Assembly: GCA_015069575.1 (NCBI GenBank)
Contig: SVIH01000008.1
Span: 17,766-81,765, forward strand
Origin: Clostridiales bacterium
Lineage (GTDB): Bacteria; Bacillota; Clostridia; Christensenellales; QALW01
DNA: 64,000 nt
Direction: 5' to 3'
Every line of letters starts with the position of its first letter. Position 1 is the first letter of the stretch. Shown piece by piece: positions 34,166 through 42,814 of this stretch. The notes under the pieces are model-generated. The model searched no databases, was not told the origin of the DNA, and saw only the letters and a program-made list of their open reading frames with translations. Made by a program: the position numbers and the translations under genes.

Positions 34166-35418
34166 TGGCTGAATATCGCTATGGTTTAATAGGTAAAACA
34201 TTAAAGCATTCACTTTCGCCTGAGATACATAAACATTTTTATGATAATGAGTATTCTTTAATTGAATTAAACGAAGAAGAACTGAAAGATTTTTTAATTA
34301 AAAAAGATTTTATCGCTGTAAATGTTACTATTCCGTATAAACAGGCAGTAATTCCTTATTTAACAAAAATTGATGATTTTGCAAAAAAAATAGGCAGTGT
34401 AAACACCATTAAAAAGAAAAAAGATGGCACTTTAACAGGATATAACACCGATTACTTTGGTTTTCTTTACCTAATAAAAAGTAATGGAATCAAAGTTAAA
34501 AACAAAAAAGCTATTGTTCTTGGCAGTGGCGGATCTTCTAAAACAGTTTGTACAGTTTTAAGTGATTTAGGTGCTAAGTCTGTTACTGTTATTTCAAGGT
34601 CAGGTGAAAACAATTATCAGAACATTTCAAAACATTTTGATGCTGAAATAATCGTTAATACTACACCTGTTGGAATGTATCCTGATAATCTTAATTCGCC
34701 CATTGATTTAACTGATTTTAATGATGTTCAGGCAGTTGTTGATATCATTTACAATCCATTACAAACAAAACTTTTGCTTGATGCCAAAAAGAAAAATGTT
34801 AAATATGCTAACGGCTTATTAATGCTTGTTGCACAGGCAAAAATGGCGGCAGAGATATTTTTAGATAAAAAAATACCCGATTCTGAAATTGATCGGATAT
34901 ATAATATTATTAAAAAGCAAACTGAAAATATTGTTTTTGTTGGTATGCCGGGTGCTGGAAAATCAACTATTGCAAGGGAACTTGGCATAAAATTAAATAG
35001 GGAAGTTTTTGATACTGATAAGGTAGTTGAAGAAAAAACAAAAAAAACAATTCCTATGATTTTTGAAGAATACGGTGAAGAATATTTCAGAAAATTAGAA
35101 ACTGATGCTGCAAAAGAAATAGGTAAAAAAACATCTTCTGTTATTGCAACAGGTGGGGGAATTATAAAAAAACAGGAAAACTTTGATGCGTTAAAGCAAA
35201 ACGGTTTTGTTGTGTTTTTGAATAGAGATATTAACGAACTTTCTTTAAAAGGTAGGCCACTTTCAACTGATAGGGAACGCTTAAAAGAAATGTATCTTGA
35301 ACGATATCCGAAATACAAAGAAATTGCTGATACAGAGATTGTAGTTCAAAACAAAATATCTGATACGGTTAATAAAATTTTAAATATGTTTTATGGAGAC
35401 TTATATGAAAAAAACTAA
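34165..35418 (+). CDS. Shikimate dehydrogenase - shikimate kinase fusion
   Basis: Two pathway enzymes in one 417-residue chain. Residues 1-245 are AroE: GKTLKHSLSPEIHKHFYD, VNVTIPYKQAVIPYL with catalytic Lys, NTDYFGFLYLI, nucleotide loop VLGSGGSSKTVCTVL and VDIIYNPLQTKLL. Residues about 250-417 are AroK: VFVGMPGAGKSTIARELG (Walker A), FDTDKVVEEKT, ATGGGIIKKQENF and NRDINELSLKGRPLS. The two are joined by a short linker with no stop. It begins on the last base of the pheA stop. Fusion of steps 4 and 5 in this order is less common than separate genes. Confidence 0.95.
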   Translation: MAEYRYGLIGKTLKHSLSPEIHKHFYDNEYSLIELNEEELKDFLIKKDFIAVNVTIPYKQAVIPYLTKIDDFAKKIGSVNTIKKKKDGTLTGYNTDYFGFLYLIKSNGIKVKNKKAIVLGSGGSSKTVCTVLSDLGAKSVTVISRSGENNYQNISKHFDAEIIVNTTPVGMYPDNLNSPIDLTDFNDVQAVVDIIYNPLQTKLLLDAKKKNVKYANGLLMLVAQAKMAAEIFLDKKIPDSEIDRIYNIIKKQTENIVFVGMPGAGKSTIARELGIKLNREVFDTDKVVEEKTKKTIPMIFEEYGEEYFRKLETDAAKEIGKKTSSVIATGGGIIKKQENFDALKQNGFVVFLNRDINELSLKGRPLSTDRERLKEMYLERYPKYKEIADTEIVVQNKISDTVNKILNMFYGDLYEKN

Positions 35419-35905
35419 AAAACTTGTTCTTGCAGCATTGTTAGCAGCACTTATATGTGTTTCTACACTTATTATTACGGTAACCCTGCCAGGTGGCGGA
35501 TATTTTAATCTTGGCGATTGTTTTGTTATAACTTCAGGTGTTGTTTTAGGTCCACTGTTTAGTTTTTTAGCAGCAGCAATTGGTTCGGCGCTTGCAGATA
35601 TTATTTCAGGCTACGCGCTTTATGCTCCTGCAACATTTGTTATTAAAGGGCTTATGGCGTTGGTTGTTGGTTTTATTTGTTTAAAAAATAAAAAAATGTT
35701 AAATGTTTTTATAAGCGGATTTTTAGCAGAAATAATAATGCTTATAGGATATTTCTTGTATGAACTTATGCTTAATGGTTTTTCACTTGCAATATTAGGC
35801 GTTGCAGGTAACGCACTTCAAGGTGTTGTAGGCGTTGTTTCTTCTTTTGCGTTAATATTGTTATTAACAAAAAACAAGGCAATAAATAAATTTATTACAC
35901 AGTAA
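35405..35905 (+). CDS. ECF transporter S component
   Basis: Membrane protein of 166 residues with about five or six spans: an N-terminal KKTKKLVLAALLAALICV segment with the basic-plus-alanine motif typical of S components, GGYFNLGDCFVITSGVVLGP near 30-50, then alternating spans. S components give substrate specificity to energy-coupling-factor importers; the A, A' and T genes are not here. Start at 35405, overlapping the fusion gene by 14 nt, with RBS ggag at 35395-35398. Being the last gene of an aromatic amino acid operon suggests uptake of a related aromatic compound (inference). Confidence 0.8.
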   Translation: MKKTKKLVLAALLAALICVSTLIITVTLPGGGYFNLGDCFVITSGVVLGPLFSFLAAAIGSALADIISGYALYAPATFVIKGLMALVVGFICLKNKKMLNVFISGFLAEIIMLIGYFLYELMLNGFSLAILGVAGNALQGVVGVVSSFALILLLTKNKAINKFITQ

Positions 35906-35925
35906 AATTTTATTTTTCAAAATAT

Positions 35926-35954
35926 TTGACAGAAAAAAACTGTTATAATATAAT
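35926..35954 (+). promoter_or_regulatory. Sigma-A promoter for gdhA
   Basis: TTGACA (35926-35931), 17 nt, TATAAT (35949-35954), 35 nt before the gdhA ATG. Confidence 0.78.
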
Positions 35955-35988
35955 AATATTACTTATTTTATTGAAAGAAGGCGTATTT

Positions 35989-37341
35989 ATGAGTTTTAAA
36001 AATCCTTATCTTGCACAGCTTATGGAAACAGTTATTAAGCGTAATGCTAACGAACCAGAATTCCATCAGGCAGTGCGCGAGGTTCTTGAATCACTTGAAC
36101 CTGTTGTAGAAAAGAGCCCCGAATATATTACAAGCGGTGTTCTTGAAAGAATGGTTGAACCTGAAAGAATTATTAAATTCAGAGTTCCTTGGGTTGATGA
36201 TAACGGTAAGGTACAGGTAAACCGCGGTTTCAGAATTCAGTTTAACAGTGCTATCGGTCCATATAAGGGCGGTTTGAGATTTCATCCAACTGTTAACGAA
36301 AGTATTATTAAATTCCTTGGCTTTGAACAAACCTTTAAAAACTCCTTAACCACACTTCCTATGGGTGGCGGTAAAGGTGGTTCTGACTTTGATCCTAACG
36401 GTAAATCAAATGGCGAAGTTATGCGCTTCTGCCAGAGCTTTATGACAGAATTACAGAAATATATCGGTGCTGATACTGACGTTCCTGCAGGTGACATCGG
36501 CGTTGGCGCAAGAGAAATCGGTTATCTCTATGGTCAGTACAAGAGATTACGCGATGAATTTACAGGCGTTTTAACAGGTAAAGGCCGTTCTTACGGTGGC
36601 TCACTTATCCGTCCTGAAGCAACAGGCTTTGGTGCAGTTTATTACACTGCAGAAATGCTTAAATGGCTTGGTGAAGATATTAAGGGCAAAACCTTTGCAA
36701 TTTCCGGATTTGGTAATGTAGCATGGGGTACTGTTCAGAAAGTTAATGAACTTGGCGGTAAAGTTGTAACAATTTCAGGTCCTGACGGATATGTTTACGA
36801 TAAAGATGGTATTGCAACACAAGAAAAGATTGACTTTATGCTTGAAATGCGTGCATCATGCCGTAACAGAGTTGAAGACTATGCGGATAAGTTTGGTGTT
36901 CCTTTCTTTAAAGGTCAGAAGCCTTGGGGTGAAAAAGTTGATGTTGTTATGCCTTGCGCTACACAGAACGAAGTTAACCTTGAAGATGCAAAGAAGATGG
37001 TTGCAAATGGCTTGAAGTATTATGTAGAAGTTTCAAATATGCCTACAACTGCTGATGCTGTTGCATATCTTAAAGAAAACAATGTTGTTATTGCTCCTTC
37101 TAAAGCAGTTAACGCAGGTGGCGTTGCAGTTTCAGGTTTAGAAATGAGCCAGAACTCAATGCGTTACAGCTGGAGTGCAGAAGAAGTTGATGCTAAACTT
37201 CACGATATTATGAAGAATATCTTTGAATCTTCTGTTGCTGCTGCTAAAGAATATGGATTAGAAGGCGATCTTATTGCAGGTGCAAATATTGCAGGTTTCA
37301 AGAAGGTTGCTGATGCTATGATGGCACAGGGAGTTGTTTAA
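35989..37341 (+). CDS. gdhA: Glutamate dehydrogenase
   Basis: Links 2-oxoglutarate and ammonia with glutamate. Protein of 450 residues from ATG 35989 (RBS gaaagaagg). Motifs: IQFNSAIGPYKGGLRFHPTV near 80, catalytic-Lys loop LPMGGGKGGSDFDPNGKS near 125, PAGDIGVGAREIGYLYGQY near 165, nucleotide site AISGFGNVAWGTVQK near 235, and NAGGVAVSGLEMSQN near 380. Length and sequence fit the hexameric NADP-type family common in clostridia. It is monocistronic with its own promoter and terminator. Confidence 0.96.
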   Translation: MSFKNPYLAQLMETVIKRNANEPEFHQAVREVLESLEPVVEKSPEYITSGVLERMVEPERIIKFRVPWVDDNGKVQVNRGFRIQFNSAIGPYKGGLRFHPTVNESIIKFLGFEQTFKNSLTTLPMGGGKGGSDFDPNGKSNGEVMRFCQSFMTELQKYIGADTDVPAGDIGVGAREIGYLYGQYKRLRDEFTGVLTGKGRSYGGSLIRPEATGFGAVYYTAEMLKWLGEDIKGKTFAISGFGNVAWGTVQKVNELGGKVVTISGPDGYVYDKDGIATQEKIDFMLEMRASCRNRVEDYADKFGVPFFKGQKPWGEKVDVVMPCATQNEVNLEDAKKMVANGLKYYVEVSNMPTTADAVAYLKENNVVIAPSKAVNAGGVAVSGLEMSQNSMRYSWSAEEVDAKLHDIMKNIFESSVAAAKEYGLEGDLIAGANIAGFKKVADAMMAQGVV

Positions 37342-37354
37342 TAATAAAAAAATA

Positions 37355-37386
37355 AGGGATGAGTTTTTGCTCATCCCATTTTTTAT
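37355..37386. terminator. Bidirectional terminator between gdhA and the oxidoreductase gene
   Basis: Stem GGGATGAG/CTCATCCC (37355-37362 and 37370-37377) with T runs on both strands. Confidence 0.85.
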
Positions 37387-38489
37387 ATTTTTGGAATTTC
37401 TACCGTCACTTCTTTTCCTAATTCACTTGATTCTACAATTGCATTTATAATTGCTTGGTTAATAATTATTTGTGAAGTTGGAACAGGGCTTTGTGAGTTG
37501 TTTTTAATTGCATCTAAAAAAGTTCTTATTTTATAATAAAAATTACCTTTTTCATTTTCTCGTAACGGAATTTGTTTTTCAGTTTTTTCGCCATTAATTG
37601 TTTGGTAAAGAACCATTGGTCCACCAATTGAACCATTCCAACATTCAGTAGATGGTAATCTGAGACCGCCATCAGTACCCAGAATAATAGTGTCACCTGT
37701 TGTATCCATATTCATTGCCCATGAAATTCTGAAATCTAAAATAATATCGTTTTCAAGACGAATAAATGCTGCTGCAAAATCATCAACTTCGAATTTTTCT
37801 GCATATTCTTTGCATGGCATATATTTAGGATTTGTACCAAAAAATGCGCTTTTATATCCTGTTACAGTTAATGGTTTTGGATATCCTATTGCATTAAGAA
37901 CCATATCGAGTGAATAACAGCCAATATCTGCAAGAGCACCTATGCCTGCAGTTTTCTTTTCAATATAAGATGTGCCAAATGGGGTAGGAATACCATCTCG
38001 TCTACCACCGCCTGTTTGAATATAATATATTTTACCTAAAACACCTGAATCAATAATTTCTTTAAGTAATTTCATATTATTATCAAAGCGTGGTTGAAAA
38101 CCGTGCGAAAGAATTTTGCCACTTAACTTTTCTGCTCTTGAAATTTCGATGGCCTCATCCATTGTAACGCACATTGGCTTTTCGAGTAATACATTTAATC
38201 CATGATTAAGTGCATATATAGCAGGTGAAGCGTGCTGAGTATTATATGTACATATACTAACAGCATCCAGATCCTTTTCATTATTAATTAGTTCTTTATC
38301 ACTGCTGTAATATCGTATGTTTTCTAAACCAAATCTATTTTTCAATAGTTTTTCAGCTTTTTCTGGAATTAAATCTGCTGCTGCAACAATTTCGCAATCA
38401 GGCATTTGTAAATAGTTATCAATATGGGCAATAGCAATTTTACCACAACCAATAATACCTATTTTTAATTTTTTATTTAAGGGCGCCAT
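37383..38489 (-). CDS. Gfo/Idh/MocA-family oxidoreductase
   Basis: NAD(P)-dependent sugar or inositol-type dehydrogenase of 368 residues. Rossmann fold starts KIGIIGCGKIAIAHIDNYL, with VLLEKPMCVTMDEAIEISR (catalytic EKP) near 95 and the C-terminal dimer domain with GIGALADIGCYSLDMVLNAIG near 180 (conserved D...H/Y catalytic site region). Substrate not determined. It is divergent from an AraC regulator gene 117 nt away, which is the likely controller and points to use of a sugar or related compound. Confidence 0.88.
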   Translation of the reverse strand: MAPLNKKLKIGIIGCGKIAIAHIDNYLQMPDCEIVAAADLIPEKAEKLLKNRFGLENIRYYSSDKELINNEKDLDAVSICTYNTQHASPAIYALNHGLNVLLEKPMCVTMDEAIEISRAEKLSGKILSHGFQPRFDNNMKLLKEIIDSGVLGKIYYIQTGGGRRDGIPTPFGTSYIEKKTAGIGALADIGCYSLDMVLNAIGYPKPLTVTGYKSAFFGTNPKYMPCKEYAEKFEVDDFAAAFIRLENDIILDFRISWAMNMDTTGDTIILGTDGGLRLPSTECWNGSIGGPMVLYQTINGEKTEKQIPLRENEKGNFYYKIRTFLDAIKNNSQSPVPTSQIIINQAIINAIVESSELGKEVTVEIPKI

Positions 38490-38522
38490 AATGTAAAACC
38501 TTTTCTAAATTAAATTTTATAC

Positions 38523-38551
38523 TTGTAGTATAAGACAAAAAGTGATATAAT
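38523..38551 (+). promoter_or_regulatory. Candidate promoter for the AraC-type regulator
   Basis: TTGTAG (38523-38528), 17 nt, TATAAT (38546-38551) in the divergent intergenic region. Short repeats CTTGTA/TACAAG flank it. Confidence 0.5.
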
Positions 38552-38606
38552 ACAAGACGAATATTGTAAATTTTAAGACATTTTTTGCATTTTGGTAGGT
38601 GTTTGT

Positions 38607-39410
38607 ATGAGTATTAAATACGAAACTATAAAAAATTCACACAGGATTATAAAATCTAATAAACTTCAATATGTAGCGCATCTTCACCGTGATGTAGAAT
38701 TAATTTATGTTTTAAGCGGTCAGACCAAGGCGTATCTTGATTCTAAAGAGTATGTTTTAAACCAAGGTGATTTATTTATTGCATTTCCAAATAAAGTGCA
38801 TTATTATAGTTCTTTTACTGAGGAAGAATCATATCTGATTATTTTTTCAGCAGATTATTTTGAAGATTTTAAATCAATCTTTTTTAAAAAAGATCCTATC
38901 AACCCTGTAATTAAAAAAGAAGAATTACCTGAAGGTATTGAAGATATTATTTCAAAAATGCATTCTTGTTACGGTGAAAATTGCCCGTTCAAAAATGAAA
39001 AAATAAAGGGTTTTTTTTATATACTGCTTTCAGAAATAATCCCTTGTTTTCAATTTATGGAAAAGAAAGATGATAATTTAGATATGGTTTCATCTGTGTT
39101 ATCATATTGTGCTGAAAATTATAAATATAATATTTCTCTTGACGAGATGGCAAAAAAGTTGCATGTAAGTAAGTATTATATTTCCAGATTATTCAGTGAT
39201 AAAATTAAGATAAGCCTTAGCAATTACATAAATATGTTAAGGGTTAATGATGCAAAAGAACGGTTGATAAAAACAGCAGATTCTGTAACTGAAATCGGAA
39301 GTAAAGTAGGTTATAATACAATAAGATCTTTTAACAGGGCGTTTTTAGCGCATACAGGTGTGCAACCCCGTGAATTCAGAAATAAATATGGTAATAAATT
39401 AAAAAAATAA
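38607..39410 (+). CDS. AraC-family transcriptional regulator
   Basis: Protein of 267 residues from ATG 38607. The N-terminal cupin-like sensing domain is about 15-95 (HLHRDVELIYVLSGQTKAYL; NQGDLFIAFPNKVHYY). The C-terminal pair of helix-turn-helices is about 170-265 (SLDEMAKKLHVSKYYISRLF and ITEIGSKVGYNTIRSFNRAF, written VTEIGSK). It is likely to control the divergent oxidoreductase gene, which is inferred from position. It is followed by a radical SAM gene after 1 nt. Confidence 0.9.
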   Translation: MSIKYETIKNSHRIIKSNKLQYVAHLHRDVELIYVLSGQTKAYLDSKEYVLNQGDLFIAFPNKVHYYSSFTEEESYLIIFSADYFEDFKSIFFKKDPINPVIKKEELPEGIEDIISKMHSCYGENCPFKNEKIKGFFYILLSEIIPCFQFMEKKDDNLDMVSSVLSYCAENYKYNISLDEMAKKLHVSKYYISRLFSDKIKISLSNYINMLRVNDAKERLIKTADSVTEIGSKVGYNTIRSFNRAFLAHTGVQPREFRNKYGNKLKK

Positions 39411-39411
39411 T

Positions 39412-40317
39412 ATGTTTGTATACAATTCATTAAATAGCTATTTGAAAAAACGGTTTGTTAAAAAAATTTATAAACTTTCTGTTGATTGCGGATTTACTTG
39501 TCCGAATAGAGATGGTTCAAAAGGTGTGGGCGGATGTGTTTTTTGTTCACAGGGTGGCTCAGGAGAATTTGCATCAAAAGGCAATGATATTTTAAATCAA
39601 TTAGAAGATGCCAAACAAAGAATAAAAAATAAGGTTAAAGGCAATGCAGGATATATATGCTATTTTCAATCATTCACAAACACATATGCACCTGTTGAAA
39701 AACTTAGAAAACTATATTATTCTGTATTAAATATAAAAGATATTGTTGCAATTTCTATAGCAACACGACCCGATTGCCTGCCTGATGATGTTTTGAATTT
39801 ATTAGGTGAATTAAATAAAAAAATACCTGTTTTTGTTGAACTTGGCTTGCAAACATCAAATGAAATAACAGCCAATATTATTAATCGCTGTTATGAAAAT
39901 TCTTGTTTTTCACAAGCAGTTGAAAAACTTAATAAGTTAAATATTGAAGTTATTGCACATGTTATAATTGGTTTACCGGGTGAAAATATACAAGACTATG
40001 TAAACAGTGTTAAATATGCTTCAGAATGCGGCATAAAAGGTATTAAACTTCAACTTTTACATGTTTTAAAAAATACTGCACTAGAAAAAATGAATTATAC
40101 ACCTTTAACGATGGATGAATATTTTTATGCGCTTAAATGCTGTATTGAAAATATTCCGCCTGAAATTGTTATCCACAGATTAACAGGCGATGGTGATAAA
40201 AAAATATTAATTAAACCGCTTTGGAGCGGTAATAAACATAATGTTTTAAATAAACTTAAAAATTATATGGAAGAAAATAATGTTATACAAGGAAGTGCTT
40301 TAAATGGACAGAACTAA
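39412..40317 (+). CDS. Radical SAM protein, TIGR01212/YhcC family
   Basis: Protein of 301 residues. The Fe-S binding loop is CGFTCPNRDGSKGVGGC followed by VFC, the pattern of the YhcC family. Other family parts are CYFQSFTNTYAPVEKL near 80, IATRPDCLPDDVLNLL near 115, ELGLQTSNE near 145 and HVIIGLPGENIQDYV near 180. Biochemical role is unresolved; tRNA modification or thiol chemistry is suspected. The stop overlaps the next gene by 14 nt. Confidence 0.92.
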   Translation: MFVYNSLNSYLKKRFVKKIYKLSVDCGFTCPNRDGSKGVGGCVFCSQGGSGEFASKGNDILNQLEDAKQRIKNKVKGNAGYICYFQSFTNTYAPVEKLRKLYYSVLNIKDIVAISIATRPDCLPDDVLNLLGELNKKIPVFVELGLQTSNEITANIINRCYENSCFSQAVEKLNKLNIEVIAHVIIGLPGENIQDYVNSVKYASECGIKGIKLQLLHVLKNTALEKMNYTPLTMDEYFYALKCCIENIPPEIVIHRLTGDGDKKILIKPLWSGNKHNVLNKLKNYMEENNVIQGSALNGQN

Positions 40318-40666
40318 TGAATTTAATAAAAGAGACATTGAAGAAAATAAAGGCATATCATGTTTTGCTTATTTTGGTTTTATGTTTATAATGCCATTAT
40401 GGGCTGCATCAGATTCTCCTTATGCACAATTTCACGCAAAGCAAGGCAAAATTCTTGCTATTAATGAACTTTTAATGTGTGTTTTAATTTTTCTTGCGCA
40501 TATTTTAGTGCCTTTAATGCCATCTCTTTTTAGAATGTTAAGAACACTTCTGTGTTTGATGTTGTTTTTATCAATGTTATTTTATGTTATTTATGGTGTT
40601 ACAAACACAATGCGTGGCAAAGCAAAAGAACTTCCGTTAATTGGTACAATAAAATCTATTCGTTGA
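40304..40666 (+). CDS. Small membrane protein (DUF4870/Tic20-like)
   Basis: Protein of 120 residues with about three transmembrane segments (CFAYFGFMFIMPLWA; LLMCVLIFLAHILVPLM; LLCLMLFLSMLFYVIYG). The SPYAQFHAKQGKILAINE linker between the first two spans is like that of DUF4870/Tic20-type proteins, which have SPFVRFHANQG. Function is unknown. It overlaps the radical SAM gene and is followed 7 nt later by topB; RBS ggaag is 10 nt before the ATG. Confidence 0.7.
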   Translation: MDRTNEFNKRDIEENKGISCFAYFGFMFIMPLWAASDSPYAQFHAKQGKILAINELLMCVLIFLAHILVPLMPSLFRMLRTLLCLMLFLSMLFYVIYGVTNTMRGKAKELPLIGTIKSIR

Positions 40667-40673
40667 GGTTTGT

Positions 40674-42752
40674 ATGATTTTGATTATAGCCGAAAAACCA
40701 AGCCTTGCGCGTAATATTGCTTCTGCTATTGGTAAATTAACACGAAAAGATGGATATCTTGAAGGTAATGGGTATATTATTACATGGGCATTTGGTCATT
40801 TGTTTTCCTTGTGTGATATAGAAGATTATTCTCCAAATGCTTCAGGCAAATGGACAATGGAAAATTTACCATGTTTTCCTTCTGAGTTTAAATTCCAATT
40901 AAAAAAGGATGCAAGCAAATCCGTAGATGCTGGTGTTGAAAAACAATTTAATATTATAAAATCTCTGTGTTTAAGAGAAGATGTTGATGTAATCGTTAAT
41001 GCAGGCGATGCTGACAGAGAAGGTGAAATTATTGTTCGTCTTTGTATCGAAAATGCCCATACAAATAAAAAACTTATGCGTTTGTGGTTGCCTGACCAAA
41101 CAGAAGAAACCGTTCAAAAAGCCTTAAATGAAATGAAGGACGAAAGTGAATACGATAATCTTGCAAATGAAGGTTATGCGCGAACATATATTGATTGGCT
41201 TTATGGCGTTAATCTTACTCGATTTGCAACATTAAAAACAGGCGTTTTGCTTCGTGTTGGCAGAGTAATTATTCCTGTTGTAAAAGCAATTTATGATAGA
41301 GATATGTCTATAAGAAATTTTGTGCCTGATATTTATTACGCAATAAAAAGTTGTGAATTAACTAACGGTTACGAAATTGAATTAAATAGCAAGGTTAAAT
41401 TTGATAAAAATAAAAAAGTTGCTGCTCAAAATTTATGTAATGAATATAATGCTTGTAATGCAACTGTAACCGAAGTTAAAAGCAAAAAAGATGTTATAAA
41501 TGCCGGCAAACTATATTCTTTATCAAAACTGCAGAATTTTTTAGGCAAAAAATATAAAATGCCAATGGAACAAAGCCTTAATATAGTTCAGAAATTATAT
41601 GAAAACGGTTATTTAACTTATCCAAGAACAAATACTGAATATCTTGCCACGGCAGAAAAAGATAAAATAAAGAAGATAATATCTAACATTAAAAGTTTAG
41701 GGTATGATATTGAGTTCAAAGATAAAAAGACAATTTTTGATGACTCAAAAATAGAATCACATTCGGCAATTACACCTACATATAAAATACCTAAAAAGGA
41801 AAGTCTTACTGAAGATGAATATAAAGTTTATTCTGCAGTTATGCGCAGATTTGTAGCGGTATTTTGTAAAGAAGAATGTTTAGCACAAAAAACTGAAATT
41901 ACTGTTTCCGTTGGTGATAAAGAAGATTTTATTTTAAAAGGAATGGTTATAATCCAAAAAGGATGGATAAAGTATGATGATTATAATCAAAAAGACAAGA
42001 TTCTTCCGCCATTAAATAAGGGAGATATTGTTGCTATTAATTTTAAGCCTTATGAAAAAGAAACAACACCTCCAAAACATTATACAATTGAAACATTAAA
42101 TAATTATCTTAAAAATCCCTTCCGAGATGAAAAAAACAATGCGGAAGAAAATGATGATGAAGATTATAAAGCGTTGTTTGAAGGTCTTGAGCTAGGCACA
42201 GAAGCAACAAGAACAGGGATTATTGATAATGCAAGAAAAAGTGAATACATAGAACTTAAAAAAGATGTTTATAAAATTTTGCCTAAAGGCGAATATTTAA
42301 TTGAATCTCTCACATATATGGGAATTTCAATGGATAAATATAAAACATCCCAGATGGGAAAAATTCTTAAACAAATTTATCACGGCAAGCTTACGGTTGA
42401 ATATGGCGTAAATGAAGCCAAAAAAGAAATACAAAATGTTTTTTTTCAAAAGGAACTTCCCATTGAAACAGATACTGATAGCGGATTTTATATGGATAAA
42501 GTAGGTGTTTGCCCAATATGCAAAAGTGATGTAGTTAAAAGCAGATTTGGGTATTCATGCAGTGGATATAAAAATGGCTGTAAATTTAATATCAGTGGTG
42601 TTATATGTAAGCGCGTTATTTCAAAAAGAAATGCACAATTATTACTTGAAACGGGAAAAACATCAGAAATACAGGGGTTTGTTTCAAAAACAGGTAAAAA
42701 TTTCAATGCAAAATTGAAGCTTGATAACGGTAAGGTTGTGTTTGATTTTTAA
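40674..42752 (+). CDS. topB: DNA topoisomerase III
   Basis: Type IA topoisomerase of 692 residues. Toprim elements are IIAEKPSLARNIASAIG at the N-terminus and VNAGDADREGEIIVRL near 105. The active-site Tyr lies in YLTYPRTNTEYL near 316. A GTEATRTGIIDNA motif lies near 505. The C-terminus has a zinc-finger (CPICKSDVVKSRFGYSC, then CKF) near 615-640. It fits the Firmicutes TopB type that is chromosomal or carried on mobile elements; the setting here is chromosomal. RBS gaggttt precedes the ATG. Confidence 0.93.
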   Translation: MILIIAEKPSLARNIASAIGKLTRKDGYLEGNGYIITWAFGHLFSLCDIEDYSPNASGKWTMENLPCFPSEFKFQLKKDASKSVDAGVEKQFNIIKSLCLREDVDVIVNAGDADREGEIIVRLCIENAHTNKKLMRLWLPDQTEETVQKALNEMKDESEYDNLANEGYARTYIDWLYGVNLTRFATLKTGVLLRVGRVIIPVVKAIYDRDMSIRNFVPDIYYAIKSCELTNGYEIELNSKVKFDKNKKVAAQNLCNEYNACNATVTEVKSKKDVINAGKLYSLSKLQNFLGKKYKMPMEQSLNIVQKLYENGYLTYPRTNTEYLATAEKDKIKKIISNIKSLGYDIEFKDKKTIFDDSKIESHSAITPTYKIPKKESLTEDEYKVYSAVMRRFVAVFCKEECLAQKTEITVSVGDKEDFILKGMVIIQKGWIKYDDYNQKDKILPPLNKGDIVAINFKPYEKETTPPKHYTIETLNNYLKNPFRDEKNNAEENDDEDYKALFEGLELGTEATRTGIIDNARKSEYIELKKDVYKILPKGEYLIESLTYMGISMDKYKTSQMGKILKQIYHGKLTVEYGVNEAKKEIQNVFFQKELPIETDTDSGFYMDKVGVCPICKSDVVKSRFGYSCSGYKNGCKFNISGVICKRVISKRNAQLLLETGKTSEIQGFVSKTGKNFNAKLKLDNGKVVFDF

Positions 42753-42754
42753 CT

Positions 42755-42783
42755 GTCAAATTTCGATAAAAACAGCATATAAT
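42755..42783 (+). promoter_or_regulatory. Candidate sigma-E promoter for sigK
   Basis: GTCAAATT (42755-42762), 13 nt, CATATAAT (42776-42783), close to the sigma-E pattern GTCATATT/CATACAAT. It overlaps the topB stop region and ends 32 nt before the sigK ATG. Confidence 0.6.
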
Positions 42784-42814
42784 TAATAAAACATTTTTAA
42801 TGGGGGTTAATTAT

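Noticed and set aside
34749..35318. A 189-codon minus-strand frame
   Set aside because: It lies within the aroE-aroK fusion gene, whose domains are clear, and lacks any recognisable product.
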